Shown: positions 32,997-44,913 of the stretch, one piece after another | Layout: each line of letters begins with the position of its first letter | How positions within the stretch are numbered: position 1 is the stretch's first letter | From: Cercis canadensis | Taxonomy: Eukaryota; Streptophyta; Magnoliopsida; Fabales; Fabaceae | NCBI GenBank assembly: GCA_003255065.1 | Contig: QAOA01000813.1 | Location: 134,390 to 198,389 of the forward strand | DNA: 64,000 bases | Direction of reading: 5' to 3' | Program-made: the position numbers and the translations under genes | The notes under the pieces: generated by a model | What the model was told of the DNA's origin: nothing | What the model saw: only the letters and a program-made list of their open reading frames with translations | Databases searched by the model: none

Positions 32997-35864
32997 CTTC
33001 CCACAGAAAAGTGCAACCGTGCCAAGAACATTGCACCCTGCGATGTCACTGAGATCCTTTGCAAATGGGAAATAATTTCTTTGTTGAACACTCGAAGTTG
33101 AATTGCCTTCAGAATGGAAGCCAAGTAATTGAGGAAGGGATCGTAATGTTAAAGAGCGTAACTTAGGAAACCGGAGTATGCCAGTAGCCTTTTCATCATC
33201 ATAAACTACTCCTTCCATGCGATTACATTCCTCAAGTTCAATTTCAACAAGTTGTGTAAGACCTCTAGCAATGGAAGCTGAGAAGAGGCTCCTCAAGTTA
33301 CCACAATTTTTTACTTTGATAATCTTCAGTTTGGAAAAGGATTCTACTGTAAGAGGCCCACTGCATAACTTTTCTAGGTTCATTACATTTTGGAGAACCA
33401 TTGACTCCAAGTTGGGGAAGAGATCAATAGCATGGCTGACCCCCAATGAGTCAATTACACACTGAATTTCATCATTATCATTGACGTAAAGATGCTTTAG
33501 TGGTGACAAACCTTCACTGTTTAGTGCAGGAAGAACATTTTTTGCTCCTTCCAATTTGCCAAAGTGAAAATTTTCAACCGTATCAAGCAGTCTTTTGACA
33601 TCATCTCTCGAGTGAATGCTAGTGCTAAGCCAAAGTTTCAGGGTCCTTGAAGTTTCTGGCTCCGATGACCAATCCCATACATTTCCTATGAGTATTTTGT
33701 ACCTTTGAAGCCTTTCAAAGGGCAGGATTTTTGGCAACATTCTCTCATCAGGAATAAGAACTTCTAAAGTGGTCAAGCGAGGCAAATTCTCTAGCTCAGC
33801 AACACTAGCATTACTTTGCTGCTGACCCATTGGATCATTAACATCCCAGTCCACAAAACTGTCTTCCATGTACAGCTCTTCTAACTTTTTCAAGCTAGAC
33901 AAGATATTTGGTGGGATTAATTTTAATTTAGAACAGCCAGTCAAGTCCAGCAATTGCAGCTGGGTCAATTGCCCTAGTTCTTGGGGCAATTTTTTAATAT
34001 CTGATTTGAAAATGCTGAGGACTTTTAAACCCTTCAACTCTCCAATGATCTCTATATCCCGCAAAGTACAGAAGTAAAAACACAAGGAACGGAGATTGCT
34101 CAAGAGACGGATTGATGAAGGTAGGGACTCAAATTCCATTCTAGTCAAATCCAATACTTTGAGTCCTACTATTCCTTTGAAAAAGTTGTCTAACAGTTTC
34201 AGAGAAGGGTCTTTATTGTTTAGAAGAAAAAAGGTGAGGTTGGGACAATACAGTCTTTCAAGAAGGTCATATGTGTCACAAAATTCTAGTATGATTGTCG
34301 TGTAATTTTGTAGCTGCTCTTCCTTGGGCCATTCTTCCAAATTTTCATTTCTTTTCACAAAGGGATGTTGATGCTTAGATGCTATTAATATGGCCACATC
34401 TTGGACAACATCATGCATTTGGCAAAACTCATTGGAATAATTTGTATCTAATAACAAGCACGAGTCTTTTAGTTTACGAATACATGAATCAAATTTATTT
34501 CGAACATCTACCATTTTAGGGATGTGTTTAAATAAATCCAGCCCAACAGAATACTTGAATAAATCCATAATTGAAAAAGCTGATTCCAACATTCCAGAAA
34601 GCAAGAAAAGTGACTTGAGGAGATCATCTTCTAAATTTTCAAAACTCACTTCAATTGGTTTATATATAACATTCTGCATACCTGTAATATCTGTTGGAGC
34701 AGGATTTCTTAGTTGTCGCAAGACATCCTTCCATTCTGATATATTCTTGTTTTTCAAAGAACTTGCAACCGTTACAATTGCAAGTGGCAACCCACTACAC
34801 TCTTGAGCAACTTCGGAGGCTATAGAAAGTAATTCAGCATTGGCAGTAGATTCATCAAGCTCAGCCTTCTCCTTAAACAACTCCCAGGCTTCAATATTCT
34901 GCAATTGCCCTACCAAAAAGTACTTCTGAGAATTCAATTTTGACAATACCTCTCGATCACGGGAGGTCATCAAGAATTTACATCTCCTCTGCTGCATTTC
35001 AGAAGAGATGCTTATTTTGTTACTATTGTGCTTGTGCTCCTCTAGGAAAGGAATGCCTATCTCATCCCAATTAAGCTCTGCCCATAGATCATCAAGAATG
35101 AAGAGAACATTCTTTTCTTTCTTTAATCTCTCAAGTAGACGACCCGCTCTTCCAATTAGACTTTGCTCATTATTAAAATTGAGTCCCAACATGTCAGCAA
35201 CTTGCCCTTGGATTTTTTCCACTTCTGGATTCTGTGTTATAGTTGCCATGACTACCACATCAAACTCTTGTTGAGCTTTCTTGGCAACCTCTTTGACTAA
35301 AGTGGTCTTGCCCACACCGCCCAACCCATATACTCCAATCTTGTTAACTTTAGGATCTCTCAATGCCTCCATAATGGCGTCAAGTTTTGAAACCCTTGAT
35401 CCAAAATCCTCGTTACTTGTGGTTGATGAAAAGGTCTGTATCAAATTTGGAGCTTTACGGTGAGAAACTTGATCAAATTGTCCCTCGTTCTTGAGTTTTT
35501 CAATCTCTTGCACCATCTTCTTCGATTTCCTGCTTAAGTGATGTCTCGTCCACAGATTAGGAAATGATCTGCTAGAACACCCTGTCTTCTTGTGGCGATT
35601 ATCTTCAATGAGCTCCTCCATCTTCCCCGCCATCTCATCCACTTTTTCTAGCCACTTGCGAACACCATTTTCAATCTCTTCCCCATTTCTAAGGGCAAGA
35701 TTAACTCTCTCCTGCAGACTTTCTCTTGCATGCTGGAGATTCACATCTTCCTCCTTCAATTCCTTAAAATTGCGGTTGTAGAATATCAGATAACCCAGCT
35801 GCCGCGCCGTTGGGGCCAATGTGTACTCTAGTAATTTCTCAACTGCCATGGTAAGAAACTCCAT
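32997..35864 (-). CDS. NLR-1 exon 1: CC-NB-ARC-LRR of a CNL resistance protein
   Basis: This exon encodes 956 residues from ATG at 35864 to donor GGGAAG|GTATGC at 32997. The N-terminal CC region (about 1-130) is followed by an NB-ARC domain with P-loop GLGGVGKTTL (180-189), kinase 2 VLFILDDLW (253-261), RNBS-B FLMTSRDRE (297-305), GLPLAI (358-363) and MHD (483-485). LRRs follow from about 530 (FKGIVGLKVLDLTRMEFESL, LPQELGQLTQLQLLDLTGCS, LKKLEELYMEDSFVDWDVN). CNL proteins are intracellular immune receptors; NB-ARC acts as an ADP/ATP switch, and MHD senses the nucleotide state. All key motifs look intact. An apparent Ser/Asn/Gln-rich insert lies between kinase 2 and RNBS-B (278-292). The sequence resembles the RPS2/At4g27190 group. 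The frame runs on without a stop to 32946. Confidence 0.95.
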
Positions 35865-35905
35865 TCTTGCTTCCAGATGCTTTCGGCAACAACTCCTTAT
35901 ATTGA

Positions 35906-36010
35906 CCTACGTAGAGGTGGATAAGTATAAAGTGAGACCAGTCACATCCACAAGCGAATCATACAAATTATTTATCCTACAACTAATTTGAGGAAATGAG
36001 AATGCTTACC
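35906..36010 (-). other. NLR-1 5'-UTR intron and proximal first exon border
   Basis: The acceptor TACGTAG|GTCAAT at 35907/35906 lies 42 bases upstream of the start codon. A donor TTTAAG|GTAAGC at 36010/36009 would give a 103-bp 5'-UTR intron. Sequence above 36010 would then be a non-coding first exon. Confidence 0.55.
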
Positions 36011-36104
36011 TTAAACAATAACACCAACAGATCAAGTTCTTGACATTCTTCACTCTTATATTAAGCGGAAAGGTAAACGGTAAAGTAGAAGACAGCTTCA
36101 CTAC

Positions 36105-36112
36105 TTTATAAA
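36105..36112 (-). promoter_or_regulatory. Candidate TATA box for NLR-1
   Basis: TTTATAAA on the minus strand lies about 95 bp upstream of the 36010 donor, a plausible distance for a short 5'-UTR exon. Similar TATA-plus-donor units occur at 38601-38654 and, weaker, at 39072-39125. Confidence 0.4.
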
Positions 36113-37396
36113 GCGAAAGGTTAACAATGACACCAATAGATCAAGTCTCTGAAATGCAGATGGTTTAATCAATAGAATCCATTTCAGTCTTTTGCACCAT
36201 AATAAGAATTATAAACAAACCTGTCAAACAAAAAACATTATAAGCTAAGCATATGACGCATATGGCTTCCATATAAAATATATATACTAAGCAATGAAGT
36301 CTCAGTTTTCGAATTTAAATTACTACTATAAATATGGCGAAGCAGATAGAGAAAAGGACCACTCCTACTCTCTCCAACATCTTACATGATCCACTCTCAT
36401 ATGTTTTGAGTAATTTAATTTATATTTTCGGAGGGGGAAGAGATAGTGGGGACAACAATAGGGAACTAATCAACTTTAGGCTTTTGCTATTTTCAAAGAA
36501 AATTAGACTTTCATTGCCTATTGGCTTAAATCTTTGACGGCTTTTATGTTTCTTTTGATGCATTAAGGTGGGGAAAATATTGAACGAAGTGTACCTGCAG
36601 GTCACGTGCATGGACCTTGGTAAGGTCAATTTTTTAGTTTTAAAATTTTCATATAATTTCTTTTGATTTCAGGTCATTTTTTTAACATTATCAGTGAATC
36701 AAAACTAAATCTTGAAAAAAATATGTAAAGCTCTTTTATACTATGAAAAAATTAAGTTAAACCTTTCATTTATACTCTTCTTTGAAAAAAAAGAAAGACT
36801 TTGGTAATACATTTCATTGTCTTAAAAGTCATAAAAAATAAGCATGTGATGGCTAATAAAATTAGACAAAGACCTATGAATGAACCTAATAATCGTTATA
36901 TATTAAATCATGCAAGGCTAAATAACAAAATGTCTGAAGTCCTATTTGGTTTTCAATTTAAAAATGAAGGATTCATTAAAGAGCAAACCTTGTAATCATG
37001 ACAATACAGACTTTCCACAAAGAGAAATTTTTATCAGTATATATATAAAGAGAGAGAGAGAGAGAGAAAAGAAGAGAATCATTCTCACGCTCTCCAAAAT
37101 CTCACATGAACCCCACTATTCTTTGTCCGAGTTTAAATTACTCCCATTAGTGTTTTGATAATAGATTTCACTCTTCCAAAACATAAGACAATTACAAAAT
37201 TAAGAAGCATATGGGACCGTGGAAAGAAGTGCATCCGCACACTCTCCAGCCTCTTGCATAATCCTCTGTTCAACATTATAACTTAAATTACTACCACTTG
37301 TAATGGCAGAGGAGGGGGACAGAGATCACAATCCTCCACCTTCCTTAAGCAAAAATTTTAATTTACAAATACGTACACTTTCCCTTTAAATTTTGG

Positions 37397-37936
37397 CTTA
37401 ATTGTAATTTTAGTCCTTCTATTTTAACAGTTTAAATTTTTTGGTCCCTCTATTTTAAAAATGAACAATTTAGTCTTGCTATTTTTATAAAATGTATAAT
37501 TTTAATCCTTTTGTTTTTTATCCAAAATTTCTTAGGTCTATTTCAAAGTATAAAATTCTCTGATTCATAATCCCACCTTTCAAATTGCAAAGCTACGTCT
37601 TGTAAACATTTCAATAAAATTTTAACTTGATTTAACGATGAATGAATCTAAATCCATAGTTAGATAAAAACTTATAGTTTTGATATTTTAAGTTAAATTA
37701 TACTGTTAGATCGAGCTGAAATTTTGTAAATAGATTTGCAAGGAGTAACTCTTTAATTTTAACGGTAAAATTGTAAATTAGAGAACTTTACACTTTAAAC
37801 TAGACCTGGAAAATAATTGAATGATCAAAATTATATAATTTATGAATATAGCGGAACTAAATTGTTCATTTTTAAAATAGATAGACCCAAAAATTTAAGT
37901 TGTTAAAATAGAAAAACTAAAATTACAATTAAGTCT
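37397..37936. mobile_element. Inverted-repeat MITE-like element (about 540 bp)
   Basis: The ends CTTAATTGTAATTTTAG (left) and CTAAAATTACAATTAAG (right) are inverted copies. The similarity extends roughly 110 bp inward, including TTTTAAAAATGAACAATTTA on the left and its complement near 37862-37880. There is no coding capacity. The superfamily was not determined. Confidence 0.75.
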
Positions 37937-38600
37937 TAAATTTTTTATTTCTCTCTCAATTAATAGTGATCTGCTATAGAAAGAAAATTGAATTCTTGCT
38001 TTGAGATGTACTTCTTCGTACACAGATTTTATAGTTTTATCTAGAGTCTAAACACCAAAAGTTGAATCAGTTACTAATTAATAGCTAACAAGGTAACAAT
38101 AAATGGACGGTGAGAAATTAATCAAAGTATCACAACCAAATGAAACATGGAAATCAAAATTATTTATAGACAAGTAATCACAATATTTAAGATGATGGGA
38201 CACTAAGAGATAAATGAAACAATAAAGTGAATATATGTCAATAATAAATAACACAATAGATTGGTTGCAATCAAACAGCATGGCCTAGTGGGAGTAAAGC
38301 TCAAAGGAAGCAGGACACTACAACTATCCTACTTTATATATGAAGGGGATTTTGGAAACTCAGTGTGGGAACGTGATTGCTTATGATCAAGATAATGAGA
38401 GAGTCAAAGATAAATCAAACAACAAAATGAAAGATATGTAAATAAAAAATAATAAGTTATTAGCTGGCTAGTTTGTAAAAAAATATAGGCTCAAACTTTT
38501 ATCAGAGAAAAAGAAGAAAAAGAAAGATATGAACTTGAAGGTTCCATACAAAATAAATACGATACACTACAAATTAATATAAGGAAATTATACAGCTTAC

Positions 38601-38654
38601 CTTAAGGAAAGGGACCAACCAGAGCAAGTTATTGATCTTCACTCCTATATAAAG
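38601..38654 (-). promoter_or_regulatory. First-exon-like unit with TATA motif
   Basis: On the minus strand this reads GCTTTATATAGGAGTGAAG, then sequence similar to 36010-36060, and ends at donor CCTTAAG|GTAAGC. Compare ATATAAGAGTGAAGAATG near 36045-36062. It may be an alternative first exon of NLR-1 or a duplicated promoter relic. Confidence 0.4.
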
Positions 38655-40734
38655 CAAAGCAAATACTAATTAAAAGATAGCTAAATGTTTGTACATTTTT
38701 TGTTTGGGATTTTTGTAGGAGTAATGCTATTTAGTTAGAGAAACATTTATCAAAATTCATATGTTGGTATTAAATGAAGGTAGTAAAAACAATATAAGAG
38801 TGATTAAAAGTTCACATCAATTTAGTAGAAATTTCTGACAATAAAATTTTAACTGTCTAGCATTTTTCTTTCTGTAGAGTTTGTTGCAGAAAACAAAGGA
38901 AAGGTACTTAAATTTGATTCCAGCGATGGAAAAACAAAACCAAAAAAGGCAGAACAATATTAACTCCAAGAACAAAAGAAATCGAGGAATTTGAGAAAGA
39001 TGTACTCTTTTCCTTGCTTCTCAGATTATATCGCAGATGAAAAGCCAGAGAGATGAAATAAGTCATATTACCTTCAAATAACTGACACCAGCAGAGCCAA
39101 TTTTATTCTTCACTATTCTTTGAAGCAGACGGCAAACATGAGAGATTTTTAGTTTTTTTTTTTTTNTTTTTTTTTTTTTGGAAATTTAAAGAGAAAACAG
39201 AGCAAAGAAAATCTGATTCAATTAAAGTAATCGAACAAATCAGTAGAAAGTTGAAAGCAGATGAGAGGATCTGTATCCGTAGCAGAATGGTGATAGAACA
39301 ATGGAAGGAAATGAGAGCACAGATAATAGCAAAATGCAGAGAACACTAGCAAGATGAAGATTGAAGAGAGCGTGATAGCTTTATCTACGCAAATCTTAAA
39401 CATTCTTAACTTAATAGAATTGTTTTCTCGGTAAAAATGTGTAAGTAAGATGATTCTTTTCCACTTTCTTGCAATTATTCTTTCCTTCAAGAATATTTAC
39501 CTTTCTTATGTTGGGTGGATTCCCATTCTTTTGGTGGTTCTGAATCTTATTAAGCTTGGAAGCGAGGACTCGGATTTTCTCTCTCTTTCTTCTCTAATCA
39601 GGGGAAATCTTGAGCACAATCTAACATATTGTTCTTGGGTAAGCCAATCAAGTAATAACAACAAAGTAAAGCCAATCAACTAAATAATGAGCTGAATTGC
39701 AGGTGACCTCAAAATCCTTATGAGAATTTCACATACAATGTTGCCAATTCAATTTTATCCACCAGATTTTCAATTTCTGGGGCAATTTTTTTGTTCGTTT
39801 AGGCATCTGATATGATGTCTCCAATAAGAACTCATAAAATTTTAACAACTTTGATTATCTTATTAGTAAGAAAGGAATAATTTTGTGGTGTCTAGTAACA
39901 TCATAGTTGGCGACATGTGGATCATTTACTTACCTATGAGGGGATCTTGCCATTTTCCTTCTTTAGGATAAAATCTGTCTGCTGACTTATCATTCTATCA
40001 AAGTGATTGCAGCTTCTTTCCCTCTTCATTTTTTCTTATAAATAAAATACATCACTAATTGGGAAAATAATATATTTGTTAATTTTATAAAGGATGTTCA
40101 GCCATATCTGTGTTATTGAGTAACTCATAGTGTATACTGCCTCTGTCTGATGTTTTTCTTATGCTATGTGCNTATTGAGTAACTCTGTATACTGCCTCTG
40201 TCTGATGTTTTTCTTATGCTATGTGCTCTGTGTATTTATGCTTTACCTTCTTCTGTTATAGGACCAAGCTGGCAACCATATTTCAAGCTATCTGTTGAAG
40301 AATTTGAAAGAAAATTGTGGTAGTAATTTTGGATATGTTCTGCTTTAAATTAAGATTCTTGCAGAATATTTCTTTCAGATTACCCTTAAATAATTGGAAG
40401 ACATTCATGTACGTGGGGCCTAAAAATTATGCTCTGCTAGTAACAATTCAGAAGTATAGCATTGTTTGCCGTCCTAATTATAATATTTTATATCCTCACT
40501 TTTCACGATTTTGAGGATATTTATTGATACAAACGCTAATACCATGAGTTAGAAATGAAATTTCAATAAGCCACTAGGTAACAGTTAGGAGTTTAAATAA
40601 TTTGTAAAAAATCAGACATGTAACCAAAAAAAAACGTAATTAAATTTTGACAAAACCTTTGATATTGATTATATTACCTTTTTATTTATTTATTTTTTTT
40701 TACGAATATCTGACTAAAGTAAGGTACTGTAACT

Positions 40735-41352
40735 CAAATATTACATTTTTATAATTTTTTTACATATTTATAATACTTTTAAACTTATTTATTTTAATAT
40801 TATACTTTTTAAAAAATTAAAAATTAAAAAAAAAAATTTTGAAGCAATGGGTCTCACCAGACACGCTGTGGACCAGTAGGTGTGTCCCCATCCAACACGC
40901 CGCAGCCCAAGTGATGTGTTCCCATTTTTTTTTTTTTCATTTTTTTGGTTGTATGAGTTTGAATTCCGAATTCTGTTAGAAACTCCAGCACGGAAACAGT
41001 TTTCTACTTCCCCCTTGCACCCAAACAAACATAGACGGTTTTCTGTGCATGCCCAACCTATATATATACCATCTTACCTGCTACTTTATCTCTGTTCTGT
41101 TTTTTTTTTTTTTTTTTTTTTTTTAGATTCTCTGTGCTAGCTTTTGTAAATTATACACATTAAATTATATTTTCTGATGGACACACTATGTGGGTTGCAG
41201 GTGTCGAGTGGAGACACATTAGTAGAGCTCACTGTTCTGAATTTTTTTTTTTTTAGTTTTTTATTTTTTAAAAAGTATAATATTAAAGTAAATAAGTTTG
41301 AAAGTATTATAAATATGTAAAAAAAAAAATTGTAAAAGTGTAATATTTTGGT
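40735..41352. mobile_element. Foldback/MITE-like element with long terminal inverted repeats
   Basis: The left arm (about 40735-40930) and the right arm (about 41165-41352) are inverted copies. Shared words include ACATATTTATAATACTTT and TTTAATATTATACTTTTTAA, and an inner GC-richer part with GTGTGTCC/GGACACAC motifs. The outer ends are TAACTCAAATATTAC and its imperfect complement GTAATATTTTGGTCA. There is no coding capacity. Confidence 0.75.
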
Positions 41353-41748
41353 CAAAGTGTCACTAAAAAATATTTTAATTGCTAAAAAATTAAATCTTTT
41401 ACATGTATAGAAAATTAGCAGCCTACTGTTTTTTTTTAATAGGATCTTATCTGAGTATGGGTTTAGGTTTTTTTATTGGATTTTAGGAAGTTTTTGGTTC
41501 ATTACTGCGTAATCATTTTTGGATGTCTCTGTACTTCCATTTCTCGAATAATCTGGTGGAGACGATATTCTTAGTGTGATGGGAGCACTCATTCTAGCAA
41601 ACAGCTAATTGGCAATACGTTAGCTCCCTTGCTTGTCATTTTTTTTTTGTATTTGTAATGCAAGTTGTGTCCATGCCAAACGACGCCTATGCAGGTCAAC
41701 GATAAAAAAAAAAAAAAAAATATGGTATACGTAAATGATTATAATAAG

Positions 41749-41768
41749 TTTTCTTTTCCTTTTTTTTG
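41749..41768 (-). other. LINE 3' A-rich tail
   Basis: On the minus strand CTTTTTTACC is followed by AAAAAAAAGGAAAAGAAAA, the kind of 3' end seen in plant LINEs. It follows the RNase H end by about 150 bp. Confidence 0.6.
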
Positions 41769-41911
41769 GTAAAAAAGGAATTCAGTCAAGAAACATCAGA
41801 AGAACAAAGTACAGCAGATAGAACCCGCAACTACAAACAAAAACCAGGAACATCACCCGTAACCGGAATTCTAACATTCCTAGGAAAATAAACTCCTCTT
41901 TTATCCGAAAA

Positions 41912-42382
41912 TTAAAGAGGTTGTACAAAAGGTGGGGGATGATTAAACACTTCAAAAGTGGATGTCATATGATGAGCTGCCTTTGCCAAAGCATCTGCAC
42001 ATCCATTAGCTTCTCTGAACACATGTTGAATCTTAGAATGGGGTATCTTCTGAAGGAGTTCCCTGCAACAAACAATCAAAGGTTGGTAATGGTGATTAGA
42101 ATCACTTTCTCCTTCTAGCATGCTAACAATACAAGATGAGTCTACTTCTATAATCAGCTTTGATACATGCATCTGGTGGCTAACTTAATTCCCTCGGTGA
42201 CTGCCCATAGCTCAGCCAAGTTTGGTGAGCCGAAACCCACTTTTTTTGAGAAGCCAGTGATCCAATTTCCTTCATTATCTCTAATAATTCCACCAACACC
42301 TATAGAGCTTGGATTTGATAATGCTGAGCCATCAGTGTTTAATTTGAACCACCTCAGAGGTGGAGGAACCCACCTGATATGA
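41912..42382 (-). pseudogene. LINE RNase H domain (frameshifted)
   Basis: Frame 42154-42759 enters RNase H with FKLNTDGSALSNPSSIGVGG and AELWAVTEGIKLA. Frame 41912-42172 continues with LIIEVDSSCIVSMLEG and FREANGCADALAKAAHH. The D, E, D and D positions of plant LINE RNase H domains are visible, but a frameshift near 42165 separates the halves. Confidence 0.9.
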
Positions 42383-43482
42383 ATCTCAGCAGAAGGAATA
42401 TCTGAAGTTTGATTGGGGTTTAAATGAAAGAACTCAGTTGCTCTTCCCAGAGCAAAGGAAAGAGTGCCTTCGATTGAGAAGTTCTGGTTTTCAAAGATAT
42501 ATTTGTTTCTGCTATGCCATATACTCCAGCATGTGTAAGCAAACAAAGTACCTGCAGGAACACCTTTAGTGGAAATACCAGTTTCTAAGCTGTTGTTCTT
42601 AAGCCAAAGGACAAAGTCATCAGTCTCGTTCCACAAAGGGATGTTGATCCAGATTGGTTTGGTAGCAGGGCAGTCTCTAAGCAAGTGGGGTATGGTTTCA
42701 GGTTGTTGGTTGCAGAGGGGGCAAACAAGAGAGGGAATGATTTTCCTAGAGCATAACAAAGCTTTACCCGGCAGCCTTTCAAGGGAAGCTAGCCAAAGAA
42801 AGTGTTTGATTCTTATGTGGCAGTTAGTCTTCCAAACCCAACCTGGATTTGGATCAAGAGGGGAATTAAAACAAGGATCAATTAGAGTGTAAGCACTGGA
42901 GAGACTGAACTCTCCATTTTTGTTACCTTCCCAAACCGACTTGTCAGGCTTGGGGTTAATGAGACTAATGGGACAAGCTGTAATGCAATCAATGATTTTT
43001 TGATGAAGGTCGAAAAGGATCTGATCTCATTCAAGGACCATTTTCCATTCGAAAGGATGCTGCTGACAAGTCTATTTTCTTCATTGTTTGGAAAAGGCCC
43101 TACAATGAAGTCACGGATCTTGCCTACTTCTAGCCAATTGTCTGTCCAAAAATTCACCTGTTGTCCGTTGCCTATGATCCACTTCTTGCCTTTTGCAAAA
43201 GGTTCCTCTCCAAATTGAATGCTTTTCCGAGTTATAGATTTCTTGACAAATCTTCTTAAAAGATTTTGTCCATATCTGGCTTTCATACATTTTACCCAAA
43301 GGTTGTCCGGCTCCGTGTCTATCTTCCATCTCAGTTTGGTCATGAAAGCAATATTTCTGCATTTTGCTTTCCTCATGCCAAGACCTCCTTGCTTTTTATG
43401 CATTGTTACTTTCTCCCATCCCACTAGGTGGATTTTGTTCCTGCTATCTATCTTCCCCCATAGGAAGTCCTTGCAAGTTTTG
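42383..43482 (-). pseudogene. LINE RT C-terminal region and zf-RVT
   Basis: Frame 42882-43613 carries GGWQKKLLSQAGRLTLIKSV, MHKKQGGLGMRKAKCRN and NGQQVNFWTDNWL. The 42383-42759 stretch carries VCPLCNQQPETIPHLLRDCP, the zinc-binding zf-RVT module. The two are frame-separated near 42760-42880. Their order matches plant L1 elements. Confidence 0.85.
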
Positions 43483-44823
43483 TCAATTGAAGAGCAGATT
43501 AAGGCAGGTAGCATGACTCCTTGCATGACATAAGCTGGGATGGCTGCCGCAACTGACTTGATCAAAGTTAATCTGCCTGCCTGTGAGAGAAGCTTTTTCT
43601 GCCATCCTCCCAATTTTTGTTGAACTTTCTCCCAAATGAAATGGAAGTGCTCTTTTGAAGCTCTTTGAAGCTCTTTCTATTCCTAGAGGAATACCAAGAT
43701 ACTTCCCTAAGTTATTTGTGGAGAGGAAAGGAATGTGCCTTTGGATTTTTCCACGTTCGTCAGGAGTGGTTGATGGAGAGAACCAAATTTGAGACTTACT
43801 GCTGCTTATTTCCAATCCCGAAAATTCGCCAAATAACTTGAGGGTGTTTGCAATACTTTTTGCACTAGACTCCTTGGCTTGGGCAAATAAAATGATATCA
43901 TCTGCATAGAATAAACGGGATAGAGCAACATTCGAACCTCTAAAACCAAAGGGTTTCCACTTCTTCTTTCCTACTTCTGCATGGATCATTCTTGAGAGAA
44001 TTTCCATGAAAAGAATGAAAATATAAGGAGAAAGAGGGTCTCCTTGGCGAATTCCTCTTGAAGGGGTGAAGAACTCTGATTTGTTCCCATTTATTAGCAA
44101 AGCTGATTGGATTGAGTTTATGTATTTCATTATCAAGTTGGTCCATAACTCTAGAAATTTAAACTCATTCAGGACTTCTTCAATGAAGTCCCAGTTCAAC
44201 TTATCATAAGCTTTGTCTAAGTCTAGCTTGATAACCATCCAGCCATATTTACCTCACCTATTTTTCATAGCATGGATTGTTTCCTGAGCTACAAGGACAT
44301 TATCCATAGGTTTTCTGCCTGGGACAAAAGCACCTTATAAAGGAGATATGAGGTTGGGAAGGAGGGGTCTTAATCTGGACACCAGCGTCTTTGACAAGAT
44401 TTTGTAGTGAGCATTGCACAAACTTATAGGTCTGAATTGCTTGATGCATTCTGGAGTGATACATTTAGGAATAAGGCAGATGAGAGTTTGGTTCCAGCTA
44501 GGAGGAAAATTCTGGAGAGTAAAAGCTGATTGTATATCTTTGACAAGAGTAGAGTTGGTGTCTTCCTAAAACTTCTAGTAAAAACCCACATGAATGCCAT
44601 CAATCCCAGGGGCTTTGAACGGTTTGAACGACCAGAGGATTTTTTTAATTTCCTCCAAGGAAGGAGGGGATGAAGAGAGATTCGAAGGCTGGATTTGTTG
44701 TCCTAGGAGACAAACACTCAGATCAGAGAGGGAGGAACTTCTAGGGGAAGCAGAGAAGGCCTCAATGAAGTGGCTGGAGACTAGAGTTTTAATATCTAGA
44801 GGATCATAGAACCAATTTCCCAT
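43483..44823 (-). pseudogene. LINE reverse transcriptase
   Basis: Frame 43483-44238 carries VIKLDLDKAYDKLNWDF, GIRQGDPLSPYIFILFMEIL and the catalytic FYADDIILFAQ, so the active-site box is intact. Upstream, 44575-44823 has LWSFKPFKAPGIDGIHVGFY. Stops and frame changes between 44240 and 44575 interrupt the domain. It performed target-primed reverse transcription. Confidence 0.9.
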
Positions 44824-44913
44824 CGAGTCCTTGAGACCACAAATTCTATTTGATCTTCTTCTGGTGATGGTAGAAGCGTGGAAGAAAGCTGTATTTTTAT
44901 CTCCTAGAGCAAG

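Larger units (their letters stand above)
36113..40690. other. Upstream region of NLR-1 without coding genes
   Basis: No protein gene seen. Contents: an AG repeat at about 37049-37066, an inverted-repeat element at 37397-37936, two further first-exon-like units (38601-38654 and 39072-39125), an N within T-runs at 39166, and an N at 40172 flanked by a duplicated 55-bp sequence. Several short open frames have no recognisable domain. Confidence 0.5.

Noticed and set aside
33217-35781. Plus-strand open frames opposite the NB-ARC exon
   Set aside because: They are antisense shadows of a long conserved coding exon.
39218-39683. Short open frames near the distal first-exon unit
   Set aside because: No domain, no paired frame in the paralogue, and composition like the surrounding non-coding DNA.
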